A stretch of 64,000 nucleotides of DNA from Eutrophobius brisbanensis (GTDB lineage Bacteria > Pseudomonadota > Gammaproteobacteria > Eutrophobiales > Eutrophobiaceae): assembly GCA_038131795.1 (NCBI GenBank), contig JAYPQE010000003.1:186001-250000 (forward strand), read 5' to 3'. A program made the position numbers and the translations under genes. Under the pieces are notes generated by a model. That model was not told the origin of the DNA. It ran no database searches and was given only the letters and a program-made list of their open reading frames with translations. Below, in pieces: positions 35,418 through 44,866 of the stretch; the stretch's first letter is position 1, and every line of letters begins with the position of its first letter.

Positions 35418-36386
35418 ATGTCAGTCATTGCAGGAATACAGAAATTACAGACATATATCAGTCAACAGATTATCGGTCAGGAACTTCTCATAAACCGATT
35501 ATTACTGGCATTACTGGCTGATGGTCATTTACTGGTGGAAGGTGCGCCAGGCCTGGCCAAGACCCGGGCCATCAAGGTATTGGGAGATGGAATTGAGGGT
35601 GATTTTCACCGGGTACAGTTTACCCCTGATCTATTACCAGCTGACCTGACAGGCACAGAAATATACAGGCCACAGGATGGGTCTTTTCATTTTCAACAGG
35701 GCCCATTGTTTCACAATCTGGTATTGGCAGATGAGATCAACAGGGCGCCGGCCAAGGTCCAGTCTGCCTTGCTGGAGGCCATGGCTGAGCGCCAAATCAC
35801 TGTGGGTAAGGATACCTATGAATTGCCCAAATTATTTCTGGTAATGGCGACCCAGAATCCCATCGAGCAGGAGGGGACATATCCCTTACCGGAGGCCCAG
35901 CTGGACAGGTTTCTTTTACATGTCAGTATTACCTACCCAAAATCATCAGAAGAGTCTGAGATTCTGGAACTCTCACGCAGAGAGGCCCATCAAAATTATA
36001 AGTTTGAGGCCGCTGACTATACACCTATCAGTCAGGATATCATTTTCGCTGCCCGTGAAGAGGTCTTGAATATTTATATGTCAGAGGAGTTACAGCGGTA
36101 TTTGATTCAGCTTGTACTGGCCTCACGTGATGCCGCAGTCTATGGCGATGATCTTGCAGAATGGATTCAATACGGAGCCAGCCCAAGGGCCACCATCACC
36201 CTTGACCGTTGTGCACGGGCCCAGGCCTGGCTGGCAGGCAGGGATTATGTGGTACCTGAGGATATACAAAGTATCGCCTACGACGTATTGCGACATCGTT
36301 TAATTTTAAACTATGAAGCAGAGGCCGATGGTATCACCACCAATAAAGTTATTTCAGAGTTGATAGCAAGAGTCGCCGTACCCTAG
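35418..36386 (+). CDS. MoxR-family AAA+ ATPase
   Basis: A 322-residue MoxR ATPase: Walker A GAPGLAKT (about 45-52), Walker B with LADEINRAPAKVQSALLEAM, sensor ATQNPIEQEGTYPLPEAQLDRF and the C-terminal lid. These ATPases act as chaperones or metal-insertion helpers with von Willebrand A proteins. It is the first gene of a six-gene run (MoxR, DUF58, DUF4381, VWA, VWA-TPR, BatD) in which neighbours abut or overlap. Confidence 0.93.
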   Translation: MSVIAGIQKLQTYISQQIIGQELLINRLLLALLADGHLLVEGAPGLAKTRAIKVLGDGIEGDFHRVQFTPDLLPADLTGTEIYRPQDGSFHFQQGPLFHNLVLADEINRAPAKVQSALLEAMAERQITVGKDTYELPKLFLVMATQNPIEQEGTYPLPEAQLDRFLLHVSITYPKSSEESEILELSRREAHQNYKFEAADYTPISQDIIFAAREEVLNIYMSEELQRYLIQLVLASRDAAVYGDDLAEWIQYGASPRATITLDRCARAQAWLAGRDYVVPEDIQSIAYDVLRHRLILNYEAEADGITTNKVISELIARVAVP

Positions 36387-37322
36387 ATGCAAATTCACCA
36401 CGCATTTACAGAAAAGGTCCGAATCTCAGTCCCTGCCATGGTGGGGATGAACCGTTACTCTTCGTTAATTCCATTGAATCCGGGGATAATTCTCGCACGG
36501 CAATCAGGCAATTATCAGTCACCGTTTAAAGGCAGAGGGATGGAATTTGATGAATCCCGACTTTACCAGCCGGGAGACGATATTAGAAATATAGACTGGC
36601 GGGTCACCGCCCGGACGGGCAAGACCCATACCAAGTTATTCCGTGAAGAGCGTGAGCGGCCTGTTTTTATATGGGTGGATCTCAGGGCCCCCATGTTTTT
36701 TGCCACCCGCGGCATGTTCAAGTCCGTGATGGCCTCCTATTTTGCGGCACTTCTGGCCTGGGCCGCCAATCACCACGGTGACCGTATTGGCGGCGTTATC
36801 TTTTCGGAACATACACACAATGAACTCAAACCTCATCGCGGCAAGATAGGTGTGTTGAGATTCATTAATAAACTGGTTGAGCACCCATCCTGGGAAACAC
36901 CTTATGCGGGTAAGGACGATAACCAGGCCCTGGGCAGAGAATTAATCCGCCTTCGGCGTGTGACTCGACCAGGCAGCCTGATTTTTCTCATTAGTGATTT
37001 CAGGTACATGAGTGAATCAGACGAAAATCAGATCATTAGGTTGAGTAAACACAGTGATGTAGTGTTGATATATGTTTATGACCCACTTGAAGAATCACTT
37101 CCTGCTGCCGGACAATACCGCATCAGTGATGGGGACAGAGACATGTCAATCGACACATATGATAAACGCTATACCAGTCGATACCATGACAGGCACCAGT
37201 TACATACAGATCGCCTCAGCCGCCTGTCTCGTATGGGAAACATATTCCTGGTTTCTTCTTCTACAGTCGATGATCCTTTGCAGGTCTTACAGTCTAAAAT
37301 GGTGTCTGCCAGCAGATTATGA
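36387..37322 (+). CDS. DUF58 domain protein
   Basis: A 311-residue soluble protein that starts immediately after the moxR stop. The DUF58 signature is clear: YQPGDDIRNIDWRVTARTGKTHTKLFREERERPVFI is the region around residues 62-97. A vWA-like fold follows with the VDLRAPMFFATRG region. DUF58 proteins accompany MoxR ATPases throughout bacteria. The end overlaps the next gene by four bases. Confidence 0.93.
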   Translation: MQIHHAFTEKVRISVPAMVGMNRYSSLIPLNPGIILARQSGNYQSPFKGRGMEFDESRLYQPGDDIRNIDWRVTARTGKTHTKLFREERERPVFIWVDLRAPMFFATRGMFKSVMASYFAALLAWAANHHGDRIGGVIFSEHTHNELKPHRGKIGVLRFINKLVEHPSWETPYAGKDDNQALGRELIRLRRVTRPGSLIFLISDFRYMSESDENQIIRLSKHSDVVLIYVYDPLEESLPAAGQYRISDGDRDMSIDTYDKRYTSRYHDRHQLHTDRLSRLSRMGNIFLVSSSTVDDPLQVLQSKMVSASRL

Positions 37323-37810
37323 ACGATCCACTTGAGTTGCCCTTACGTGACATACATTTGCCCGAGGCCGTCGGCTTGTGGCCACTGGCGTATGGATGGT
37401 GGATAGTATTATTCATACTCGTTGTCATGGTTGCATTTGGATTGTTTTTATATTTCCGCAATCGACGAATGCGTTATTCAGCCATTACACTCGCCAGGAA
37501 GGAACTGGAAGCAATTCAGGAGAAGTTCAGCAGGGACAATAATCCGGAACATCTGGTTAGAGAGGTTTCCATACTTATTCGTCGCCTTGCCATTAGCCTG
37601 TTTCCCCGCGCGGATGTTGCCCATTTGACGGGTGAGAGTTGGCTGGAATTTCTTGACCAACAGGTGGATGGTAAGCCATTTACGTCGGGGGATGGCAGGA
37701 TACTGGTTGATGCACCTTACCGAAAGAATTTTGTCTCAGAAGATATTGAATCCATTGTACGAAATTGTTCTCAGTGGATAGATGCCCTCGCCAGGAGGCA
37801 AATGACATGA
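37319..37810 (+). CDS. DUF4381 membrane protein
   Basis: A 163-residue protein with a proline-rich start (LPLRDIHLPEAVGLWPLAYGWW) and one membrane helix (about 25-46), followed by a soluble helical domain. This is the DUF4381 layout found between DUF58 and VWA genes of Bat clusters. Both ends overlap their neighbours by four bases (ATGA), so translation is coupled. Confidence 0.88.
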   Translation: MNDPLELPLRDIHLPEAVGLWPLAYGWWIVLFILVVMVAFGLFLYFRNRRMRYSAITLARKELEAIQEKFSRDNNPEHLVREVSILIRRLAISLFPRADVAHLTGESWLEFLDQQVDGKPFTSGDGRILVDAPYRKNFVSEDIESIVRNCSQWIDALARRQMT

Positions 37811-38796
37811 TTACCTTTGAATGGCCCTGGATGCTGTTATTACTTCCTTTGCCCTACCTCGTCAGGCGCCTGACATCGCCAGTGAGCAATTCCAGTGAGG
37901 CTGCATTACGTGTTCCATTCATTAGTGAATTTAAAGATGATTTAGGTAAGGTCCCTGAACTGAAATCGCGCAGATGGCTTTCAATCCTTGCTTTTATTGC
38001 CTGGGTACTTCTGGTGTTGGCCATTATGCGACCCCAGTGGTTGGGTGAATTTATTGAGTTTCCGGTATCGGGTCGCGATCTCATTGTTGCTGTAGACCTC
38101 TCAGGCAGTATGCAGGAAGAAGATTTTTTACTTAGAGGACAACGAGTAGACAGGTTGACGGCAACCAAGTTTGTGGCGGGTGATTTTATCGACAGGCGTA
38201 TTGGTGACAGGATTGGCCTGATTCTGTTCGGTGAGCGGGCTTATCTGCAGGCACCTTTGACACTGGACCGGGAAACCGTCAAGACCTTGTTGTATGAATC
38301 TGCCATTGGTCTTGCCGGCCGGGCGACGGCCATAGGGGATGCCATAGGCCTTGCAGTTAAGCGGATTCGACAACGGGAAAATGCCAATAAGGTCCTGATC
38401 CTGTTAACGGACGGCGCAAATTCTGCAGGCGAAGTAGAACCAATAGAAGCGGCCCGTCTGGCGGCCAGGGAAGGACTGAAAATTTACACCATTGGGGTGG
38501 GGGCCGATGAAATGGTGGTGGATTTCTTTTTTGGTACCCGCAAGATTAATCCTTCGGCTGATCTGGATGAAGAGACATTACAGAACATTGCCGATATGAC
38601 CGGAGGGCAATATTTCCGTGCCCGTGATACTCAGGAACTCGATAAGATCTATAGCATCCTGGATGAACTGGAGCCGGTGGAACGTGATGTCAGGCGGTTT
38701 CGGCCACACAAGTCATTATATTACTGGCCATTGTCAGTGGCCCTGGCCATTACCTCATTCATTATGCTCTCTTCAATATTCAGGCGGGTGTCATAA
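37807..38796 (+). CDS. batA: BatA-like von Willebrand factor A protein
   Basis: 329 residues from the ATG at 37807, which overlaps the DUF4381 stop as ATGA; an in-frame ATG at 37765 lies well inside the previous gene and is rejected. The protein has two N-terminal helices (about 7-20 and 55-72), a vWA domain with MIDAS DLSGSM at about residue 95 and LLTDGANSAGEVEP, and a C-terminal helix. It would face the periplasm side of a membrane complex with its paralogue downstream. Confidence 0.9.
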   Translation: MITFEWPWMLLLLPLPYLVRRLTSPVSNSSEAALRVPFISEFKDDLGKVPELKSRRWLSILAFIAWVLLVLAIMRPQWLGEFIEFPVSGRDLIVAVDLSGSMQEEDFLLRGQRVDRLTATKFVAGDFIDRRIGDRIGLILFGERAYLQAPLTLDRETVKTLLYESAIGLAGRATAIGDAIGLAVKRIRQRENANKVLILLTDGANSAGEVEPIEAARLAAREGLKIYTIGVGADEMVVDFFFGTRKINPSADLDEETLQNIADMTGGQYFRARDTQELDKIYSILDELEPVERDVRRFRPHKSLYYWPLSVALAITSFIMLSSIFRRVS

Positions 38797-40568
38797 TGTG
38801 GCCTGAAGAATTTCAGTTTATAAGACCATACTGGTTATATGGGTTTATACCATTGATCATCCTGGTGATGTATATGTTCAGGCATAAACTCAGAAACAAG
38901 AAATGGGAATCCCTGTGTGACAAGGAGTTATTACCCTATATTCTCATTGGTGATGAGCCGGCCAGCAGGCGTACCTCGGCCATTGTAACCCTGGTGGCAG
39001 GGACACTGGTGTTTCTATCATTGGCCGGGCCGACCTGGGAGAAACTGCCACAGCCTGTTTTCAGTACCCAGTCGGCGCTGGTCATTGCCCTGGACCTGTC
39101 GCGTTCCATGAATGCAACTGACGTGAACCCCAGCCGACTTGAACGGGCCAGGTTCAAGGTTGCTGATATCCTGCAACAACGTGCAGAAGGTGAAACCGCA
39201 TTACTCGTCTATGCGGGCGATTCATTTACAGTAACGCCGTTGACAGACGATGCGGCAACCATCGAGTCCCAGCTGATGGCCCTGACCACGGACATTATCC
39301 CGGCACAGGGGAACAGGACAGATCTTGCCATGTCTAAGGCGGTAGATTTGTTAAAACAGGCAGGTGCCAGCCAGGGTGACATCCTGTTGATTACAGATGA
39401 GGTCGATTTTGACAGGAACCGGGTCCTGGCTGAGACTATCCAGAACGATGGCTATCGCTTGTCCATCCTTGGGATTGGCACCTTGCAGGGTGCTCCCATT
39501 ACCCTGGCAGATGGTAGCTTTTTTAAAGATCGGTCAGGACAAATTGTTGTCCCAACGTTAAATGAAGAACCCATGCGTCAACTGGCCTCATCAGGTGGTG
39601 GTATATATATAAAGATGACAGTAGATGATGAAGATATTACCGGACTATCTGAGTATTTCTCTTCGAACTTCTCTGATGATGATTTATCAGAGACTGATTT
39701 TGAAACCGATGTTTGGCGCGAACAAGGCCCCTGGTTATTACTATTGCTGGTCCCATTGGTATTGACTGCCTTCAGGCGAGGCGCTTTGATTGCATTGGTA
39801 ATATTCTGTTTACCCTATCCACAGGACGCCAGTGCATTTGAATGGCAGTCACTCTGGTTCAGGGCTGATCAACGTGCTGAGAAATTAATGGAAGAAGGAA
39901 ATGTTGAATCTGCAGCTGAATTGTTTGAAGACCCGGCATGGAAGGGTGCGGCCAACTATCGGGCCGATAAATTTGACGAGGCAATTCTCCAGCTACAAAA
40001 CATTGAGGGGATTGAAAACCGCTATAATCTGGGCAACGCCCTAGCCCGTAAAGGCATGTATGAACAGGCCATAGGACTTTATAATGAAGTTCTGGAGGCA
40101 ATCCCGGAGCACGAAGACGCCAGGTACAATAAGGAGTTACTGGAACAGGAGCTGCAAAATCAGCAGCAGCAGCAACAACAGCAACCACAACAGTCATTCA
40201 GCGACCAGAATCAGCAACAACAGGAACAGGATCAGCAACAACAGGATCAGGGCCAGGACCAACAAAATCAGGATCAGGCACAACAGCAACAGGATCAGCA
40301 AGAACAGGAACAGGATCAATCAGAACAGATGCAAGAGACTGAACAACAGGCTGAGGAGGCTGAAGAGCAACAGCCAGAAGAACAACAAGATCCGGGAAGA
40401 ATGGATCCCATGCAGGCAAACCTGGACCAGCCGGATGAAGAGCAACAGGCCACGGAACAATGGTTGCGTCGTATACCTGATGATCCAGGCGGGTTACTAC
40501 GGCGTAAATTTCTATTACAGTATCAGCAACGACAGCGGGAAAGAATACCAGGTGAAAAACAATGGTAA
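38796..40568 (+). CDS. VWA-TPR fusion protein (BatB/BatC type) with long glutamine-rich tail
   Basis: A 590-residue protein. N-terminal helices (about 10-25 and 60-75) precede a vWA domain with MIDAS DLSRSM near residue 105, further helices near 315-345, and then TPR-like repeats (NLGNALARKGMYEQAIGLYNEVLE). After these comes a low-complexity tract (about 455-535, DNA 40159-40400) made mainly of Q, with E, D and N. This joins BatB and BatC functions in one chain. The start shares a base with the batA stop (TAATG). The Q/E tract may be a flexible linker. Confidence 0.88.
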   Translation: MWPEEFQFIRPYWLYGFIPLIILVMYMFRHKLRNKKWESLCDKELLPYILIGDEPASRRTSAIVTLVAGTLVFLSLAGPTWEKLPQPVFSTQSALVIALDLSRSMNATDVNPSRLERARFKVADILQQRAEGETALLVYAGDSFTVTPLTDDAATIESQLMALTTDIIPAQGNRTDLAMSKAVDLLKQAGASQGDILLITDEVDFDRNRVLAETIQNDGYRLSILGIGTLQGAPITLADGSFFKDRSGQIVVPTLNEEPMRQLASSGGGIYIKMTVDDEDITGLSEYFSSNFSDDDLSETDFETDVWREQGPWLLLLLVPLVLTAFRRGALIALVIFCLPYPQDASAFEWQSLWFRADQRAEKLMEEGNVESAAELFEDPAWKGAANYRADKFDEAILQLQNIEGIENRYNLGNALARKGMYEQAIGLYNEVLEAIPEHEDARYNKELLEQELQNQQQQQQQQPQQSFSDQNQQQQEQDQQQQDQGQDQQNQDQAQQQQDQQEQEQDQSEQMQETEQQAEEAEEQQPEEQQDPGRMDPMQANLDQPDEEQQATEQWLRRIPDDPGGLLRRKFLLQYQQRQRERIPGEKQW

Positions 40569-42307
40569 TGAGAACATTACTATACATTAATGTATTGATA
40601 GTGCTCTGCGGATTTCTATCAGTAACCCAGGCGGCAACCATTAATGTTAGGACAGATCGAAACCCGGTGTCTTTAAATGAATCATTTCAGATCATTTTTG
40701 AGGCAGAAGGAGACCTGGATGGGGAACCGGATTTTTCACCGTTAGAAAATGATTTCCAGGTGTTATCAACGGTACAAAGCAGCAATTTCAGTGTAATAAA
40801 TGGACGTATTTCCAGCTCTAAGCGCTGGACCATAACCGCCATGTCAAACAGTGATGGTAATATTTCCATACCATCAATTGCATTTGGTCAGGACAGAAGT
40901 CCTGTTAAGACTATTTATGTCAGGCCAAGTAATACGGGTTCATCAAACAGTCAGGTGCAGGACGATATATTCCTTGAAGCCTCGGCGACACCGCTTAATC
41001 CCTATGTACAGTCACAGGTCATATACACATTAAAACTTTATCGTTCGGTTGCCATCGCCAAGGCCAGTCTTGCCGAGCCTGAAATTATTACAGGCGATGC
41101 AGTATTGGAACGCATTGATGATGATAAAAGTTACGAGACGACCATTAACGGTAGAAACTACCACGTCATTGAAAGAAATTACGCCGTGTATCCTCAGTCC
41201 AGTGGAGAGGTCAGTATTGCCCCTATCAATTTTATGGGGCAGATTACCCGTAGCCGTTTTGGTGTGGACCCCTTCGGTGCACCACCACGGACTGTTGTCA
41301 GGCGGTCCCAGGGCATTAATCTTAATGTACAGGCAGTCCCGGCGGCTTTTTCCGGTAATGACTGGTTACCGGCAGAGAACCTGAACCTCGCTGAAGAATG
41401 GTCCGGCGACCCCATGACCTTGCGGGTAGGCGAACCCATTACCCGCACCCTGGTGTTGACGGCCCGTGGATTGATCTCCAGCCAATTACCAGAACTGCCA
41501 GACTGGTCTGTGGGTGATCTTAAATTTTATCCAGACCGGCCGGAACTCGATGATGAAAGGTCTGATGAAGGTATCAATAGTATCCGCCGTGAACAGGCAG
41601 CCATCATTCCAAATCAACCCGGTACCTATGTGTTACCTGAAATTGCTATTCCCTGGTGGAATACCCTTACCGATCAAATGGAAACCGCTATAGTTCCAGA
41701 GCGAACAATCAGGGTCCTGCCGGCAACGGGTGCAGATACGAACCAGCCTGAGCTTACCAGTCTGGTTACCCCCATTCAGCCCATGCTGAATGGTCTGACT
41801 GAGGATGACGTTCAGATCACCCCGGACGAAACCGCCCCTGATATAGAAAATACCCAGTCTGATGTCTGGAAATGGTCAACATTATTATTTGCCATCGTCT
41901 GGATCATTACTCTGGTAAGTTGGTGGCGAAAGTCAGCCAGGGAAAACAATCCGGCCGGTGGTCGGGGATACTCCGTTGCTAAATTAGCGTTAGGCACAGC
42001 AGAGAATAATGTCCTGACGGCCTGTGATAACAATGACCCTGTGCAAACCAGGGATGCAATACTGCAATGGGCCGTTGCACAGTGGGCAGATACACCCGCG
42101 GTTACAATGGGAGAAATTGGTAACCGTTTGGGAGATGAAATGCACAGGCAGATTCAACACTTAAACAGCGTTTTATATTCAGGTAAATCACAGGAGTGGA
42201 ACGGTGCAAGTTTTAAATCTGTTTTCAGTGAGGCAATAAAAAACCTAAAACAAAAAACGGCAAGGCCAGAGCCAGAGGGACAGTTACAACCCCTGCATAG
42301 GCTCTAA
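40568..42307 (+). CDS. batD: BatD-like exported protein
   Basis: About 579 residues from the ATG at 40568 (an ATG six bases upstream is also in frame). A signal peptide (MRTLLYINVLIVLCGFLSVTQAA region) precedes a beta-sandwich-rich BatD domain beginning INVRTDRNPVSLNESFQIIFEAEG. One C-terminal membrane helix (about 435-455, WSTLLFAIVWIITLVSWW) and a cytoplasmic helical tail complete it. It ends the MoxR/Bat operon, which is linked to aerotolerance or stress survival in other bacteria. The TAATG overlap favours the 40568 start. Confidence 0.87.
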   Translation: MRTLLYINVLIVLCGFLSVTQAATINVRTDRNPVSLNESFQIIFEAEGDLDGEPDFSPLENDFQVLSTVQSSNFSVINGRISSSKRWTITAMSNSDGNISIPSIAFGQDRSPVKTIYVRPSNTGSSNSQVQDDIFLEASATPLNPYVQSQVIYTLKLYRSVAIAKASLAEPEIITGDAVLERIDDDKSYETTINGRNYHVIERNYAVYPQSSGEVSIAPINFMGQITRSRFGVDPFGAPPRTVVRRSQGINLNVQAVPAAFSGNDWLPAENLNLAEEWSGDPMTLRVGEPITRTLVLTARGLISSQLPELPDWSVGDLKFYPDRPELDDERSDEGINSIRREQAAIIPNQPGTYVLPEIAIPWWNTLTDQMETAIVPERTIRVLPATGADTNQPELTSLVTPIQPMLNGLTEDDVQITPDETAPDIENTQSDVWKWSTLLFAIVWIITLVSWWRKSARENNPAGGRGYSVAKLALGTAENNVLTACDNNDPVQTRDAILQWAVAQWADTPAVTMGEIGNRLGDEMHRQIQHLNSVLYSGKSQEWNGASFKSVFSEAIKNLKQKTARPEPEGQLQPLHRL

Positions 42308-42312
42308 TACTA

Positions 42313-42690
42313 TCATTGTTTGAATACAGTGATGGCCAATAGTCCCCAGGCCAGAATAAAGCAGATACCACCAATAGGTGTAATCATCCCCAGCTGACGA
42401 ATGCCTGTTATGGCCAACATATACAGGCTACCTGAAAATAAAATTATCCCGATGAACATCAACCATCCGGTCAACTTAATTCCAGCAACCGGGAGTTGTA
42501 TGATGAGAATGCCAATAATCAGTAATCCCAGGGAGTGATAAAAATGGTATTCCACACCGGTCTGAAACGTGACCATGGCCTGTGCATTGAGTTTGTTTTT
42601 TAATCCATGGGCACCGAATGCGCCTAGCATTACCGAGGCCATGGCATTGATTGCGCCTAAGAGGAGGAATGTTTTTGCTGCAGCTGTCAC
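42313..42690 (-). CDS. DUF423 membrane protein (YgdD type)
   Basis: A 125-residue protein with four membrane helices that matches the DUF423/TMEM256 family. The start LLGAINAMASVMLGAFGAHGLK and FQTGVEYHFYHSLGLL are diagnostic. The function is unknown. It converges with batD, six bases apart, and lies seven bases downstream of the ion-channel gene on the same strand. Confidence 0.9.
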   Translation of the reverse strand: MTAAAKTFLLLGAINAMASVMLGAFGAHGLKNKLNAQAMVTFQTGVEYHFYHSLGLLIIGILIIQLPVAGIKLTGWLMFIGIILFSGSLYMLAITGIRQLGMITPIGGICFILAWGLLAITVFKQ

Positions 42691-42696
42691 AGTTGG

Positions 42697-43134
42697 TTAC
42701 TCTTTCAGGTCATGTTTAGACCAGAATTTCTGAATTTGAACAAATAAAAATGAAGATGTCATTGCCAGTAATACCAGACCGGTCAATGCTTCAAGACCTG
42801 CGGTATACCGGATCAGTCCCTCCGGAACCATGTCCCCGTATCCCAGTGTTGAGTAGTTAACAAATGAAAAATAAACGCAATCCATTAAAGAGCCATCATG
42901 AGACCCTGTTATTTTTCCAAAGGTTTCCTGCTTGATGAGAAAGTAGTAAGCAAAAGCAAACAACCATACTTCCGCAACATGTGCTATGAGAGCACCTATT
43001 AAGCCTACGGCCACACGAAATCGATGTTTAATATTTAAATGTGGTAACAACTTGGACAATTTCATTAGCACTTCATAATGCAGCATTACCGCAACTGCGA
43101 TTAACAGGCAATTAATTATAAGTATAAAGAGCAT
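42697..43134 (-). CDS. Two-helix ion channel protein (potassium channel-like)
   Basis: A 145-residue protein with three or four hydrophobic helices and a pore loop, FVNYSTLGYGDMVPEG, that resembles the K+ channel filter TxGYGD. It has no cytoplasmic RCK/TrkA-N domain. Selectivity is inferred from the filter only; in the consensus TVGYGD the second residue is V, here L. Its ATG directly follows the thioesterase stop, so the two are likely co-transcribed. Confidence 0.78.
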   Translation of the reverse strand: MLFILIINCLLIAVAVMLHYEVLMKLSKLLPHLNIKHRFRVAVGLIGALIAHVAEVWLFAFAYYFLIKQETFGKITGSHDGSLMDCVYFSFVNYSTLGYGDMVPEGLIRYTAGLEALTGLVLLAMTSSFLFVQIQKFWSKHDLKE

Positions 43135-43569
43135 TCAGGATTGTCCAGGTCTCTTCAGAATAGCAGTGGTTAAACGGGAAACAGAGATGAGTTTGTTATG
43201 GGAGGCAAACACATCAATATTCCAGATATGTGTGGTTAGTCCCAGGTGCAAAGGGGTCGCAACACCAGTGACTATGCCATCGGTTACCGGCCGTAAATGA
43301 TTGGAATTGATTGACATGCCTACACAGTAATAACGCTGCATATCAATACATAACGTTGAACCAATACTACCCAGGGTTTCTGCCAGGGCCGCACTTGCCC
43401 CACCGTGTAACTTACCTTCAGGCTGCAGGGTCCGCCTGTCTACAGGCATAGTGCCTTTAATATAATCCTCGCCCACTTCAGTAATTTCAATGCCCAGGGT
43501 CTCCACCATGGAATCCATTCGATACTGGTTTATGCGATCAATGTCTGGTACATCTCGCCAGATGGTCAT
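43135..43569 (-). CDS. PaaI/MenI-type hotdog thioesterase
   Basis: A 144-residue hotdog-fold protein: PEGKLHGGASAALAETLGSIGS contains the active-site HGG-x-E pattern (glutamate in LAETLGS). NSNHLRPVTDGIVTGVATPLHLG follows, as in PaaI, YbdB and MenI thioesterases. The acyl-CoA substrate is unknown. It is probably the first gene of a three-gene minus-strand unit with the channel and DUF423 genes. Confidence 0.87.
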   Translation of the reverse strand: MTIWRDVPDIDRINQYRMDSMVETLGIEITEVGEDYIKGTMPVDRRTLQPEGKLHGGASAALAETLGSIGSTLCIDMQRYYCVGMSINSNHLRPVTDGIVTGVATPLHLGLTTHIWNIDVFASHNKLISVSRLTTAILKRPGQS

Positions 43570-43649
43570 ATTAAATTCCCGAGAACAGTCAGCTGATTAT
43601 GTATTATTAATCTCAAAGTGTAACATTTCCTGATTGCCTTGTATGAAAC

Positions 43650-44141
43650 ATGATAGTGTATTCAAGTATGAAAAAACCACCAATAAATCTGATGCTTAAC
43701 CCGGTTCATTTTTGTTCATTGGGATTTGGTTCCGGATACAGTCCCAGGGCCCCGGGGACCATGGGAACTATTGTGGGTGTTCTGGTGTATTGGTTGCTCC
43801 GTGACCTGGGACCTCATTACTATCTGGCTTTAACCATAGTTTTATTCGTAGTAGGTATATTTATTTGTCGCTATACGCGTGATGCCCTTGAAGTTGATGA
43901 TCATCCGGCCATTGTTTGGGATGAGATCATTGGTTATCTCATCACCATGTGCTATGCACCACAAGGCTGGTGGTGGCCATTACTGGGGTTTGTTTTATTT
44001 AGATTTTTCGACATTTTTAAGCCCTGGCCCGTTAATCTGGCGGATAGACATGTGAAAGGGGGGACAGGTATTATGCTGGACGATGTAATTGCAGGGATTT
44101 ACAGTTTGGCTATAATGCAGACAATCGCTTATATCTTATAG
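43650..44141 (+). CDS. pgpA: Phosphatidylglycerophosphatase A
   Basis: A 163-residue membrane phosphatase that makes phosphatidylglycerol from PGP. Conserved PgpA features are FGSGYSPRAPGTMGT, DDHPAIVWDEIIGY and FRFFDIFKPWPV...DRHVKGGTGIMLDDVIAG, plus four hydrophobic segments. Start: ATG at 43650 is used here, but the ATG at 43668 (MKKPPINL) is equally plausible; neither has a strong Shine-Dalgarno. It is followed 37 bases on by a lytic transglycosylase. Confidence 0.92.
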   Translation: MIVYSSMKKPPINLMLNPVHFCSLGFGSGYSPRAPGTMGTIVGVLVYWLLRDLGPHYYLALTIVLFVVGIFICRYTRDALEVDDHPAIVWDEIIGYLITMCYAPQGWWWPLLGFVLFRFFDIFKPWPVNLADRHVKGGTGIMLDDVIAGIYSLAIMQTIAYIL

Positions 44142-44178
44142 AGATAGTAAGAAATTAGAGAAACCAGGTTAAGTTTAA

Positions 44179-44787
44179 ATGAAGCGAATACTGTCCTGCA
44201 TCACTGTACTGGCATTACTGGGTAGCATTTCAAATGTCCCAGCCGATATATATAAATATGTCGATAAATATGGTCGTGTGACACTGACGGACAAGCCGGA
44301 CAACAGTAACTATAAAAAACTGGTGAAGACCTGGAAAGGCTGGGAAGAGGCCAAGAGTCAGATTGCCCTTAATGATTTTGACAAGAATCAACAACGACAT
44401 TCATCCACCATTGACTGGGTGGCAAAACGTTATGGATTACCGCCCAGCCTGGTCCATGCGGTGATATCTGCAGAATCTGCATATGATGCAAATGCCATCT
44501 CCCGGGCAGGGGCAGTGGGGTTGATGCAGTTGATGCCAGAAACAGCAAAACGGTATGGTGTCGTCAATCGCCGAAATCCTGTTGATAACGTTGATGGTGG
44601 CACAAGATATTTACGAGATCTTCTGGTAATGTTTGACAACAATCTGCAACTTGCCCTGGCGGCCTATAATGCAGGTGAGGGGGCAGTCAAGCAATATGGC
44701 AATAAGGTTCCGCCCTATGAGGAGACCAGGAACTACGTGATAAAGGTTATAGATTTTTATAAGCAATATCAGGAAAATGAAGTATAG
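44179..44787 (+). CDS. Exported lytic transglycosylase (SLT) with DUF4124-like N-terminus
   Basis: A 202-residue protein: signal peptide (1-22), a short DUF4124-like region (DIYKYVDKYGRVTLTDKP), then a soluble-lytic-transglycosylase domain with the catalytic glutamate in ISAESAYDANAISRAGAVGLMQLMPETAKRYGV (region about 95-127) and ALAAYNAGEGAVKQYG. It would cut peptidoglycan in the periplasm. It ends six bases before a GTNAGGN array. Confidence 0.92.
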   Translation: MKRILSCITVLALLGSISNVPADIYKYVDKYGRVTLTDKPDNSNYKKLVKTWKGWEEAKSQIALNDFDKNQQRHSSTIDWVAKRYGLPPSLVHAVISAESAYDANAISRAGAVGLMQLMPETAKRYGVVNRRNPVDNVDGGTRYLRDLLVMFDNNLQLALAAYNAGEGAVKQYGNKVPPYEETRNYVIKVIDFYKQYQENEV

Positions 44788-44793
44788 TTTTTA

Positions 44794-44824
44794 GTGAGGG
44801 GTAAGGAGTAAGGGGTGAGGTGTT
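44794..44824 (+). repeat. GTNAGGN heptad array after the lytic transglycosylase gene
   Basis: Units GTGAGGG, GTAAGGA, GTAAGGG and GTGAGGT followed by GTTGCAG form a sense-oriented array six bases after the stop. No inverted partner lies before the next (co-directional) gene. Confidence 0.85.
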
Positions 44825-44866
44825 GCAGGCATCTCAATAAAACTAACTTATTAACAATATATATTT

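Noticed and set aside
40084..40641. Long open frames on both strands across the Gln-rich tract
   Set aside because: They arise from the CAG/CAA-rich repeat within the VWA-TPR gene and lack recognisable protein features.
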